Part shown: one piece after another, positions 50,958 through 59,254 of the stretch
How positions within the stretch are numbered: the first letter of the stretch is position 1
Layout: each line of letters starts with the position of its first letter
Assembly: GCF_003852235.1 (NCBI RefSeq)
Contig: NZ_CP027732.1
Location: 1,674,001 to 1,738,000, forward strand
Direction: 5' to 3'
DNA: 64,000 nucleotides
From: Pseudomonas sp. R4-35-07
Lineage (GTDB): Bacteria; Pseudomonadota; Gammaproteobacteria; Pseudomonadales; Pseudomonadaceae
The notes under the pieces: model-generated
The model's database searches: none
The model's input: the letters and a program-made list of their open reading frames with translations, nothing else
Told to the model about the DNA's origin: nothing
Position numbers and translations under genes: made by a program

Positions 50958-52460
50958 ATGACTATCCCGAAGGCGTCACCGCAGCGGCCCGAAGATGAAA
51001 ATCTAGGCGTCGCCGCCAACATGGCTTACGGCCTGCAGCATGTGCTCACCATGTACGGCGGCATCGTTGCTGTACCGTTGATCGTCGGCCAGGCGGCCGG
51101 GTTGTCACCTGCGGATATTGGCCTGTTGATCGCCGCGTCACTGTTCGCCGGCGGCCTGGCCACGCTGTTGCAAACCCTTGGCCTGCCGTTCTTCGGTTGT
51201 CAGCTGCCGCTGGTGCAGGGCGTGTCGTTCGCGGGTGTGGCGACGATGGTGGCGATCGTCGGCAGCGACGGGGCAGGGGGCGTGCCGGCGATTCTCGGCG
51301 CGGTGATGGCCGCGTCGTTCATTGGTTTGTTGATCACTCCGGTGTTTTCACGCATCACCCAGTTTTTCCCGCCGCTGGTGACCGGTATCGTGATTACCAC
51401 CATCGGCCTGACCCTGATGCCCGTGGCGGCGCGCTGGGCCATGGGCGGCAACAGCCGCGCGGCGGATTTCGGCAGCATGTCGAATATCGGCTTGGCTGCA
51501 CTGACGTTGGTGCTGGTGTTGCTGTTGAGCAAAATCGGCAGCGCAGCCATCTCGCGCTTGTCGATTTTGCTCGCGATGGTGATCGGCACAGTGATCGCGG
51601 TGTTGTTGGGTATGGCCGACTTCTCCGCCGTCACCCAGGGGCCCATGTTCGGTTTTCCCACGCCCTTCCATTTCGGCATGCCGACCTTTCATGTGGCGGC
51701 GATTATTTCCATGTGCATCGTGGTGATGGTCACGCTGGTGGAGACCTCGGCGGACATCCTGGCGGTGGGCGAGATCATCGACACTAAAGTTGACTCCAAA
51801 CGCCTCGGCAATGGCCTGCGCGCCGACATGCTGTCGAGCATGTTCGCGCCGATCTTCGGCTCCTTCACGCAAAGCGCATTCGCCCAGAACGTCGGCCTGG
51901 TGGCGGTCACCGGGGTGAAGAGTCGGTTCGTGGTGGCAACGGGCGGGGTGTTCCTGGTGGTGCTGGGCTTGCTGCCGTTCATGGGCCGGGTGATTGCCGC
52001 CGTGCCCACATCGGTGCTTGGCGGGGCCGGCATTGTGCTGTTCGGCACGGTGGCAGCCAGCGGTATTCGCACGCTGTCCAAGGTGGACTATCGCAACAAC
52101 ATGAACCTGATCATCGTGGCCACCAGTATCGGTTTCGGCATGATCCCCATCGCTGCCCCCAGTTTCTATGACCAGTTTCCCAGCTGGTTCGCGACCATTT
52201 TCCATTCGGGCATCAGCTCATCGGCGATCATGGCGATCTTGCTGAACCTGACTTTCAACCATTTCACCGCCGGTAACTCGGACCAGCAATCGGTATTCGT
52301 GGCAGGCACTGAGCGCAGTTTGTGCTTTCGCGACGTGGCGGCGCTGCGCGATGGGGATTACTACCGAGGTGGGAAGTTGTTCGATGCCGAGGGTAAGGAG
52401 ATTCCGCTGGTGGCGGATACTTTGAAGAAAGCCGCAAAGCCCGAGACCACTGAGGTTTGA
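50958..52460 (+). CDS. NCS2-family xanthine/uracil permease
   Basis: A 500-residue nucleobase permease with 12-14 membrane segments: YGLQHVLTMYGGIVAVPLIV opens the family, QLPLVQGVSFAGVATMVAIV follows, and MVTLVETSADILAVGEIIDT is the NCS2 signature with the substrate-binding Glu. GSFTQSAFAQNVGLVAVTGV is the helix-10 motif. The subgroup looks like xanthine or uric acid transporters (PbuX/XanP). Start at 50958 (MTIPKASPQRPEDEN). Confidence 0.92.
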   Translation: MTIPKASPQRPEDENLGVAANMAYGLQHVLTMYGGIVAVPLIVGQAAGLSPADIGLLIAASLFAGGLATLLQTLGLPFFGCQLPLVQGVSFAGVATMVAIVGSDGAGGVPAILGAVMAASFIGLLITPVFSRITQFFPPLVTGIVITTIGLTLMPVAARWAMGGNSRAADFGSMSNIGLAALTLVLVLLLSKIGSAAISRLSILLAMVIGTVIAVLLGMADFSAVTQGPMFGFPTPFHFGMPTFHVAAIISMCIVVMVTLVETSADILAVGEIIDTKVDSKRLGNGLRADMLSSMFAPIFGSFTQSAFAQNVGLVAVTGVKSRFVVATGGVFLVVLGLLPFMGRVIAAVPTSVLGGAGIVLFGTVAASGIRTLSKVDYRNNMNLIIVATSIGFGMIPIAAPSFYDQFPSWFATIFHSGISSSAIMAILLNLTFNHFTAGNSDQQSVFVAGTERSLCFRDVAALRDGDYYRGGKLFDAEGKEIPLVADTLKKAAKPETTEV

Positions 52461-52491
52461 ATGTGGGAGGAAGTAAGGCCTGATGCCAGTC

Positions 52492-52591
52492 TGTAGGAGC
52501 GAGCTTGCTCGCGAAAAACTCACAGGCACTGCGTTCATTCAGAAAGCACGCGTTACCGTTGACGTTTTTCGCGAGCAAGCTCGCTCCTACA
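52492..52591. repeat. Paired inverted repeat of the GTAGGAGCGAGC family
   Basis: TGTAGGAGCGAGCTTGCTCG (52492) and its complement ending at 52591 face each other over 100 bp. This is a second REP family distinct from the GGGAGGGGGC type, also common in fluorescent pseudomonads. Confidence 0.9.
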
Positions 52592-52625
52592 AAAAGCCTT
52601 AAGGCTTGTCCCCCCACATTGGAAT

Positions 52626-53558
52626 TCAGCCAGCCTTGAGCGCCGTGTGCTGCATTGAGCACACCTCATCCAGAAACTTCACCACTGTCCCCATGCACGC
52701 CTGGCGTTCTTCCACGTGGGGCATGTGGCTGGAGTCTTCGAACAGCGCCCAGCGTACGTCCGGGATTTCATCCAGGAACGGCTTGACCACCAACGGCGTG
52801 GCTTCGTCATGGCGACCGGAGATCACCAGGGTCGGCACCTTGATGGCCGACAGTCGGCCAATCACATTCCAGTCCTTCAAGCTGCCAATCACATGGAACT
52901 CGGTCGGGCCGCTCATGGCGTGGTACACCGTCGGGTCGGCATCGACCTGGGCGAAGGTGCGCGCCACCTCTTCCGGCCATGGGTTGACGCGGCACACGTG
53001 CTGGTCGTAGAAAATCCGCGAAGCCGCTTGGTATTCCGGGTCCTGGTAGTTACCGGCGGCCTCATGCTTGAGCAGGGTTTCATGCACACCTTCGGGCAAC
53101 AATTTGCGCAGCCGATTGGCCTCGCTGACCCAGGTGCGCATGCATGTCGGTGAGTTGGCCGGGATAAAGGCACGCAGGCCCTTGGGCTGCAAAATGGCAT
53201 GTTCGCTGCCGAGCATGCCGCCCCAGGATTGCCCGAGGATCGCGTAGTTGTCGCTGATTTGCAGGTGGTCGAGCAGGTTGTTCAACTCGTCGAGGAACAA
53301 ACCGATGGTCCAAAAGGAAGAGGGTTTGTCAGGTAAATGCGTCGAGCGGCCATTGCCCAGCTGGTCGTAGTGAATGACCGCATGGCCGCTGGCGGCGACA
53401 TCCTTGAACGCGTCGACGTAATCGTGGGTGCAGCCGGGTCCGCCATGGATGATCACCAGCGGTGTGCGGCCTGTCGCCAGTTCACCGGTGATGCGATACC
53501 ACGTCTGATAGGCGCCGAAGGGTGCGTAGCCTTCGCGGACTTTCTCGATGAATTCCAT
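52626..53558 (-). CDS. Proline iminopeptidase-family alpha/beta hydrolase, copy 1
   Basis: A 310-residue S33-family hydrolase. [20 protein letters not shown] (oxyanion region), [13 protein letters not shown] with the nucleophile Ser, [11 protein letters not shown] with the Asp, and [14 protein letters not shown] with the His complete the triad. The start at 53558 ([20 protein letters not shown]) is chosen over 53609. Together with the LuxR-solo gene upstream it matches pip genes regulated by XccR/OryR/PsoR-type regulators. It has its own lux-box-like dyad 61 bp upstream. The substrate (proline-containing peptides) is inferred. Confidence 0.9.
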   Translation of the reverse strand: MEFIEKVREGYAPFGAYQTWYRITGELATGRTPLVIIHGGPGCTHDYVDAFKDVAASGHAVIHYDQLGNGRSTHLPDKPSSFWTIGLFLDELNNLLDHLQISDNYAILGQSWGGMLGSEHAILQPKGLRAFIPANSPTCMRTWVSEANRLRKLLPEGVHETLLKHEAAGNYQDPEYQAASRIFYDQHVCRVNPWPEEVARTFAQVDADPTVYHAMSGPTEFHVIGSLKDWNVIGRLSAIKVPTLVISGRHDEATPLVVKPFLDEIPDVRWALFEDSSHMPHVEERQACMGTVVKFLDEVCSMQHTALKAG

Positions 53559-53618
53559 TTCGTACCCTGCTCTGAAAAAAGGATCAGGGCTACGATAGTC
53601 TGCACGCAACGTTTAGGT

Positions 53619-53638
53619 AACTAGCAAAACAGCTAGGT
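53619..53638. promoter_or_regulatory. Lux-box-like dyad before pip copy 1
   Basis: On the reverse strand ACCTAGC-N6-GCTAGTT forms a 20-bp dyad, the length of a LuxR-family binding site. It lies about 70 bp (centre) before the hydrolase start and shares GCTAGGTT with the dyad at 54496-54515. Confidence 0.65.
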
Positions 53639-53650
53639 TTTGCCTAAGGA

Positions 53651-54436
53651 TCAATCGTCCAGCAACCGGTAGTGCGTGGCTCGCACCACCGCCTGCACGC
53701 GGTTCTTGGCGCCCAATTTGTGCATGGCCGACGCCAGGTGCAGGGTGACCACCGCCAGCGAACGGCTCAATTGCGCGGCGATCTCGGCCGCAGTCAAGCC
53801 ATCGGCGGCCCATTTCAGGCACTCGCGCTCGCGTTTGGTCAGGTGGATATGCGGGTAGGTGCGCAACGCTTTGTTGAATAAAGGATAAGCCGCCTCCTGT
53901 AACGCATGGCTGATCACGCTGAAGTCCGACAAGGTTTGCTGCGCATCCTTCAATACCGTGCTCGCCGTACCGGTGCGCAGGCCGGTCAACGAGGCGAAGC
54001 CACCGCGGGGCAGGTGGATCGGTACGCTGACGCCGCAGGTCAGTTGCTGCTCGTGCAGGTAGGACGAAACGGGTGCATGGCAGGGGTCGATGATCGTTTG
54101 CAGGGCAGTCTCGGCCTTGGCCTCATAAGACCAGACAAATGGCGACACACTGTTCAAGGCCAAATGTTGAACCGGGTCGATCTGGTAGAACCCTTCGCTG
54201 CACCACAAGGCGTGCCAGTCGGTCGGCGTGTTGCGCAGTTGCAGCACCGAGGGCGTGATCAGCGCACCGTTGAGGTCGATAGGCACTGGCGTGTAGTCGT
54301 ACACCAGCGCATCGAAGCCCAACTGTTGGGCGAGGATAAACGTATTGTCCATCTGCTCGTCCAGGCTCCTGCCCGGCATCAGACGACTATTGAAGGCAGT
54401 TAGCTTGGCCAGCATCCGTTCTGCTCCCGAATTCAT
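53651..54436 (-). CDS. LuxR-family solo regulator of the plant-responsive (PipR/OryR/PsoR) type
   Basis: A 261-residue LuxR protein. The N-terminal autoinducer-binding fold (residues about 15-165) keeps D87-P88 (FYQIDPV) and W102, but the position of the conserved Tyr of AHL receptors is W78 (DWHALW), as in plant-signal-responsive solos; W74 keeps the usual Trp. The C-terminal HTH is LTKRERECLKWAADGLTAAE and LHLASAMHKLGAKNRVQAVV. No luxI gene is in the window. It sits between two iminopeptidase genes and a peptide importer, as described for PipR in plant-associated Pseudomonas. The start at 54436 is chosen over 54469. Confidence 0.88.
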   Translation of the reverse strand: MNSGAERMLAKLTAFNSRLMPGRSLDEQMDNTFILAQQLGFDALVYDYTPVPIDLNGALITPSVLQLRNTPTDWHALWCSEGFYQIDPVQHLALNSVSPFVWSYEAKAETALQTIIDPCHAPVSSYLHEQQLTCGVSVPIHLPRGGFASLTGLRTGTASTVLKDAQQTLSDFSVISHALQEAAYPLFNKALRTYPHIHLTKRERECLKWAADGLTAAEIAAQLSRSLAVVTLHLASAMHKLGAKNRVQAVVRATHYRLLDD

Positions 54437-54495
54437 TTGAATCTCGACTTGCTGCAAGTAGAATGCCACGCCCCGGCGAAGGACTGCCAGGCCAA

Positions 54496-54515
54496 ACCTA
54501 TAAGAAACGCTAGGT
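54496..54515. promoter_or_regulatory. Lux-box-like dyad between the LuxR gene and pip copy 2
   Basis: ACCTATAAGAAACGCTAGGT, with ACCTA...TAGGT arms over 20 bp. It lies 60 bp before the LuxR start and 83 bp before the start of pip copy 2 and the ABC operon, so it could serve both directions. Confidence 0.65.
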
Positions 54516-54598
54516 TATGGACACGCGGCATCCTCGGTAGTGTTGACGTGATAAACGGCCACTACCTGCCAGGCCGATACAACACAAGGAATGTATGC

Positions 54599-55486
54599 AT
54601 GTGGCGTGAAATAGCCCCCGACCAGCGGTATAACGTGCAAGTCGACGGCCATAATCTCGTGGTCTACAGCTTTGGCGAAGGCGATGAGGTGCTGCTGTGC
54701 CTCAACGGCGGCCCGGGCCTGCCGTGTGACTATTTGCGCGACGCCCATGGCTGGCTCAAAGAACATAACCTGCGAGTGGTTGCATTCGACCAGCTTGGCA
54801 CCGGCGCATCAGCCAGACCGAACGACGTTTCCTTGTGGGAAATCCGCCGTTATGTCGAAGAAGTTGAAACCGTCCGCCAGGCCCTGGACCTGGGCCGTGT
54901 GCACTTGCTCGGGCATTCCTGGGGTGGTTGGCTGGGCATTGAGTACGCCATTCATTATCCCGATGCGCTGAAAAGCCTGATCCTCGAAAACACCGTCGGC
55001 GATATTCCGCACCTGTCCCAGGAGCTTGAGCGCCTGCGCGGCGCCCTCGGCAGCGAAACCGTGGCCATGATGCAGCGTCATGAAGCCATGGGCACCCTCG
55101 ACCACCCGCAGTATCAAGCCGCGATCACCTTGCTCAACTATCGCCACGTCTGCCGTCTGGATGAATGGCCGGAGCCGGTCAAACGCTCCCTCGGCGACTG
55201 GAACATGGGGCCCTACGAAACCATGCAAGGCCCCAACGAATTCCTGTATGTCGGCAACCTCAAGGACTGGAACCGCATCGCCGAAATGGCCGACTTCAGC
55301 ATGCCGATGCTGATCACCACCGGCCAGCACGACGAACTCACCCCGGCCTGTGCCATGCGCATGAAAATGGCGGCCCGGCATGCCGAATTGCACGTATTTC
55401 CCAACAGCAGCCATATGCCGTTCTACGAAGAACCCCAGGCGTATTTCCCGGTGCTGCTGGACTTTCTCGCCCGCCACCGAGGCTGA
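54599..55486 (+). CDS. Proline iminopeptidase-family alpha/beta hydrolase, copy 2 (pipA-like)
   Basis: A 295-residue S33 hydrolase: LLCLNGGPGLPCDYLRDAHG, GHSWGGWLGIEYA with the nucleophile Ser, TTGQHDELTPACAM with the Asp and NSSHMPFYEEPQAYF with the His. The start at 54599 (MWREIAPDQRYNVQVDGHNL) follows AAGGA. It is a paralogue of copy 1 and the first gene of an operon with five ABC-importer genes (3 bp to the next). It probably trims imported or signal peptides; inference from the PipR locus. Confidence 0.9.
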   Translation: MWREIAPDQRYNVQVDGHNLVVYSFGEGDEVLLCLNGGPGLPCDYLRDAHGWLKEHNLRVVAFDQLGTGASARPNDVSLWEIRRYVEEVETVRQALDLGRVHLLGHSWGGWLGIEYAIHYPDALKSLILENTVGDIPHLSQELERLRGALGSETVAMMQRHEAMGTLDHPQYQAAITLLNYRHVCRLDEWPEPVKRSLGDWNMGPYETMQGPNEFLYVGNLKDWNRIAEMADFSMPMLITTGQHDELTPACAMRMKMAARHAELHVFPNSSHMPFYEEPQAYFPVLLDFLARHRG

Positions 55487-55489
55487 TGG

Positions 55490-56437
55490 ATGAACCTGGC
55501 CCGCTACCGTTTCGTGTTGTCCCGGCCCCTGCAGTTGTTGCCGGTGCTGTTGGGCATCAGTTTGATCACCTTCGTGCTGGTACGCTCGATCCCGGGCGAT
55601 CCGGCGCGTGCGCTGCTGGGCTCGCGCAGCACGCCGGACGCATTGCTGAAAATCCGCGCCCAGTACGGCCTCGATGAGCCGTTGTGGCTGCAATACTTCT
55701 ATTTCCTGAAGAACCTGCTCAAGGGCGACCTCGGCCAATCGTTGTTGTACAAAGTCGACGCCCTCAAGCTGATCGTCACCCGCATCGAACCGACCCTGGT
55801 GCTGGTGCTCGGCAGCGTGGTGCTGGCACTGTTGATCGCGGTGCCGCTGGCGACACTGGCTGCGCGCAATAAAGGCGGCTGGCCCGACACCCTGATTCGC
55901 GTGTTCACCACGGTCGGCCTGGGCATGCCGGCGTTCTGGCTGGGTCTGATGCTGATCCTGTTGTTGAGTGTGCAATGGGGTCTGTTTCCGGTGTCCGGTT
56001 ATGGCCGCACCTGGCTGGACAAGGCCCACCATATGCTGCTGCCGTGTCTGACCATTGCGCTCGCGCTGTCGGCGGTGCTGGTGCGTAATCTGCGCGCGAG
56101 CATGCTGGTGGAACTGCAGGCCGACCATGTCACCGCGGCACGGGCGCGGGGGCTGTCTGAAGCCGCCGTGTTCCGCCGCCATGTGGTGCCCAATTCGCTG
56201 GTGCCGGCGGTTAACCTGCTGGCAGTGAATATCGGCTGGCTGATCAGCGGCACGGTGGTCATCGAAAGCCTGTTCGCCATTCCCGGCATCGGCCAGTTGC
56301 TGGTGCGCGGTATTTTTACCCGCGATTACATGGTGGTGCAGGGCGTGGCGATGGTTCTGGCCTGTGCGACGGTGGTGGTCAACTTCGTCGCCGACGTGGT
56401 GACGGTGGCCCTCGACCCACGGGTGAAGATGCAATGA
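55490..56437 (+). CDS. Peptide ABC transporter permease, DppB-like
   Basis: A 315-residue inner membrane permease with six helices. PLQLLPVLLGISLITFVLVR and IPGDPARALLGSR are the DppB/GsiC opening; the EAA loop is ARARGLSEAAVFRRHVVPNS. It forms the channel with the DppC-like protein. It overlaps that gene by 4 bp. Confidence 0.93.
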   Translation: MNLARYRFVLSRPLQLLPVLLGISLITFVLVRSIPGDPARALLGSRSTPDALLKIRAQYGLDEPLWLQYFYFLKNLLKGDLGQSLLYKVDALKLIVTRIEPTLVLVLGSVVLALLIAVPLATLAARNKGGWPDTLIRVFTTVGLGMPAFWLGLMLILLLSVQWGLFPVSGYGRTWLDKAHHMLLPCLTIALALSAVLVRNLRASMLVELQADHVTAARARGLSEAAVFRRHVVPNSLVPAVNLLAVNIGWLISGTVVIESLFAIPGIGQLLVRGIFTRDYMVVQGVAMVLACATVVVNFVADVVTVALDPRVKMQ

Positions 56438-57285
56438 ACAGCCGCCCATTGGTCGCCCCCTGGCGCCTGCGCCTGGGTTTTGGCAACGGTCGCCTGACTG
56501 CCGCATGGGGCCTGTTGATACTGTTTGCATGGTTGACCCTGGCGCTGTTCGCGCCGTGGATCGCCCCCTACGACCCCATCGCGCAGAACACCGAGATGAG
56601 TCTGCTCGCGCCCGGCATTGCGCACCCGTTCGGCACGGACAACTACGGCCGCGACATCCTTTCACGGGTGATCTGGGGCGCGCGCATCGACCTGCAACTG
56701 GCGATTGTCGGGGTGATCTTTCCGTTCATGATCGGCACCTTCGTCGGCGCGGTGTCCGGCTATATCGGTGGGCGCTTCGACAGTGTGTGCATGCGCGTGA
56801 TCGATGTGGTGCTGGCGTTTCCGTTCCTGGTGCTGATGCTGGCGATCATGGCCATTCTCGGGCCTGGGCTGCAGAGCTTTTACATCGCCATGGCGCTGGT
56901 GGGCTGGGTGTCGTATGCGCGGTTGATCCGCTCGCAGATCCTGGTGCTCAAGGAAAGCGAGTTCGCCCTGGCTGCCAAGAGCCTGGGGTTTGGCCATGGG
57001 CGCATCCTGTTCCGGCATTTGCTGCCCAATGCGCTGTTCGGCTCGATTGTGTTTTCCATGTCCGACGCGGTGCTGGTGCTGCTCAACGGTGCGGCCGTGA
57101 GCTACCTGGGCCTGGGCGTGCAACCGCCCACCGCCGAATGGGGGACGATGGTCGCCGAGGGCCAGGCCTTTATCACTACCGCCTGGTGGATCTGCACCTT
57201 TCCAGGGGTGGCCATCGTGACCCTGGCCATGGGCTTCAGCCTGCTGGCCGATGGTGTGGCGCAGGTGTTGGGGGCTCGTTCATGA
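56434..57285 (+). CDS. Peptide ABC transporter permease, DppC-like
   Basis: A 283-residue permease: APWIAPYDPIAQNTEMSLLA and HPFGTDNYGRDILSRVIWGA are typical of DppC/OppC; EAA loop AAKSLGFGHGRILFRHLLPN. It overlaps the ATPase gene downstream by 4 bp. Second half of the channel. Confidence 0.93.
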   Translation: MNSRPLVAPWRLRLGFGNGRLTAAWGLLILFAWLTLALFAPWIAPYDPIAQNTEMSLLAPGIAHPFGTDNYGRDILSRVIWGARIDLQLAIVGVIFPFMIGTFVGAVSGYIGGRFDSVCMRVIDVVLAFPFLVLMLAIMAILGPGLQSFYIAMALVGWVSYARLIRSQILVLKESEFALAAKSLGFGHGRILFRHLLPNALFGSIVFSMSDAVLVLLNGAAVSYLGLGVQPPTAEWGTMVAEGQAFITTAWWICTFPGVAIVTLAMGFSLLADGVAQVLGARS

Positions 57286-58238
57286 GCCTGCTGCAGGTGC
57301 GCGACCTCAGCGTGATCGCCAATAACGCCGGGCGCGAGTTGTGCCTGGTCGACCGCGTGTCCTTTGACCTGGCCGAAGGCGAGATCCTGGGCTTGGTCGG
57401 TGAAAGCGGTTCGGGCAAGACCTTGGCCTGTCGCGCGCTGATGCGCCTGTTGCCGTCGCCCAACCTGCGTGTACAAGGCGGCGCGGTGCAGTTGGCCGGC
57501 CAGGACCTGCTGCGCCTGGATGAAGCCGGCATGCGTACCATCCGGGGCGGGCAGTTGGGCATGATTTTCCAGAACCCCAGCAGTCACCTGGACCCGTTGA
57601 TGCGTATCGGCGAGCAGATCGCCGAGGGCATCCGCCTGCATCAGGGCGCCTCGAAAAAAGACGCGCGGCTGCAGGCTATCGACGTGCTGCGCCAAGTCGG
57701 CATTCCCGACCCGCAAGCGCGGGTCGACAACTATCCCCATGAATTTTCCGGCGGCATGCGCCAGCGCGCGATGATTGCGGTAGCCCTGGGGTGCAACCCG
57801 AAGGTGCTGATCGCGGACGAACCCACCACCGCCCTCGATGTGACGGTGCAGGCGCAAATCCTGCGGCTGTTGCTCGACCTTCGCGACAAGCGTGGCCTGT
57901 CGATCATCATGATCACCCATGACCTCGGTGTAGTGGCGCAAAGCTGCGACTCCATCGCGGTGATGTACGCCGGGCGCCTGTGCGAACACGGCAGCAAATA
58001 CGAACTGCTCGCCCACCCCCGGCATCCGTACACCGCCGGGCTGATCGATTGCCAGCCGGCCCACAGCAGCGGTTATGCATTGCTGCGCACTATCCCTGGC
58101 CAGCCGCCACTGCTTGACGCACTGCCTGACGGCTGCCGCTTCAACCCCCGCTGCCCGCAGGTCGGCGCGCTGTGTACGACGCTGTTGCCGGAAGGCGCAC
58201 GGGTGGCGTGTCACTATCCCCTCGGAGAACGCCCATGA
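57282..58238 (+). CDS. Peptide ABC transporter ATPase, DppD-like
   Basis: A 318-residue ATPase. Walker A GESGSGKT, signature FSGGMRQRAMIAVAL, Walker B VLIADEPTTALD and H-loop ITHD are intact. The C-terminus has the oligopeptide-transporter extension with Cys motifs (CRFNPRCPQVGALC) that can carry an iron-sulfur cluster. Start at 57282 (MSLLQVRDLSVIANN) overlaps dppC by ATGA. Confidence 0.94.
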   Translation: MSLLQVRDLSVIANNAGRELCLVDRVSFDLAEGEILGLVGESGSGKTLACRALMRLLPSPNLRVQGGAVQLAGQDLLRLDEAGMRTIRGGQLGMIFQNPSSHLDPLMRIGEQIAEGIRLHQGASKKDARLQAIDVLRQVGIPDPQARVDNYPHEFSGGMRQRAMIAVALGCNPKVLIADEPTTALDVTVQAQILRLLLDLRDKRGLSIIMITHDLGVVAQSCDSIAVMYAGRLCEHGSKYELLAHPRHPYTAGLIDCQPAHSSGYALLRTIPGQPPLLDALPDGCRFNPRCPQVGALCTTLLPEGARVACHYPLGERP

Positions 58239-59254
58239 GTCTGCTGCAGATCAAGGACCTGGAGGTGCGCTTTGCCGCGTCCGGCACAGGCCTGTTCGGG
58301 TTGAACAAGCAGTGGGTGAGGGCGGTGAACGGGGTTTCACTGAACCTGGCCGCCGGTGAAACCCTTGGGCTGGTGGGCGAGTCCGGCAGCGGTAAAAGTA
58401 CGTTGGGGCGGGCGATCTTGCACCTGAACCCGATCAGCGCCGGGCAGGTGTTGTTTGACGGTGTCGACATGGCCCAGGGCAGCGCCATCGATATTGCGCG
58501 GTTGCGCCAGGAAACCGCAATGATTTTCCAGGACCCTTACGCCGCCCTGAACCCGCGCCACACCCTCGGCGAAACCCTCGCCGAAGTGTTGCGGGTGCAG
58601 CGCAAGGTCGCACCGGAAAACATCCGCGCCCGGGTCGATGAGCTGCTCGAGCTGGTCGGCCTGCGGCCTGAATTGGCGTCGCGCAAGCCAGGCTCCCTCA
58701 GCGGCGGCCAGTGCCAGCGCGTGGGGATCGCAAGGGCGCTGGCGGTGGAGCCGCGCTTGATCATCGCCGACGAATGCGTGGCGGCGCTGGATGTGTCGAT
58801 CCAGGGCCAGATCATCAACTTGCTGCTGCAATTGCAACAGCGCATGAACCTGGCGATCTTGTTCATCGCCCATGACCTGGCCATCGTGCGGCGCCTGTGC
58901 GACCGCGTGGCGGTGATGTACCTGGGCAAGATCGTCGAGGAGGGGCCGGTGGAAGCGGTGTTCACTGCACCGCGTCACCCGTATACGGCGGCGTTGATCG
59001 AAGCGATTCCACAGATTGACCCGCATCGTCCGTTACCGGCGCAGCCGCTGCCCGGCGAACCACCCAGCCCACTGAACCTGCCCACAGGTTGCGCGTTTCA
59101 CCCGCGTTGCCGGTATGCCCGCGCCATGTGTTCCGTGGTGTTGCCGCCCACCCATTCGCTGCATGAGCATCGATACAGTTGCGTGCTTGAACAACCTTTG
59201 ACCCTTCCTGCCCATCATGAACAAGGAGTTATGACATGCAATCGCGCCATTTGA
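58235..59254 (+). CDS. Peptide ABC transporter ATPase, DppF-like
   Basis: A 339-residue ATPase partner: Walker A GESGSGKST, signature LSGGQCQRVGIARAL, Walker B LIIADECVAALD (Cys in place of the usual Pro, a mild variant), H-loop IAHD. C-terminal Cys cluster CAFHPRCRYARAMC. Start at 58235 overlaps dppD by 4 bp. The end overlaps the binding-protein gene by 19 bp. Confidence 0.94.
   Translation: MSLLQIKDLEVRFAASGTGLFGLNKQWVRAVNGVSLNLAAGETLGLVGESGSGKSTLGRAILHLNPISAGQVLFDGVDMAQGSAIDIARLRQETAMIFQDPYAALNPRHTLGETLAEVLRVQRKVAPENIRARVDELLELVGLRPELASRKPGSLSGGQCQRVGIARALAVEPRLIIADECVAALDVSIQGQIINLLLQLQQRMNLAILFIAHDLAIVRRLCDRVAVMYLGKIVEEGPVEAVFTAPRHPYTAALIEAIPQIDPHRPLPAQPLPGEPPSPLNLPTGCAFHPRCRYARAMCSVVLPPTHSLHEHRYSCVLEQPLTLPAHHEQGVMTCNRAI

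Noticed and set aside
54809..56665. 618-codon open frame antisense to pip copy 2 and the DppB-like gene
   Set aside because: Shadow of two well-supported genes; composition is Arg/His/Gln-rich and no ribosome-binding site or domain is evident.
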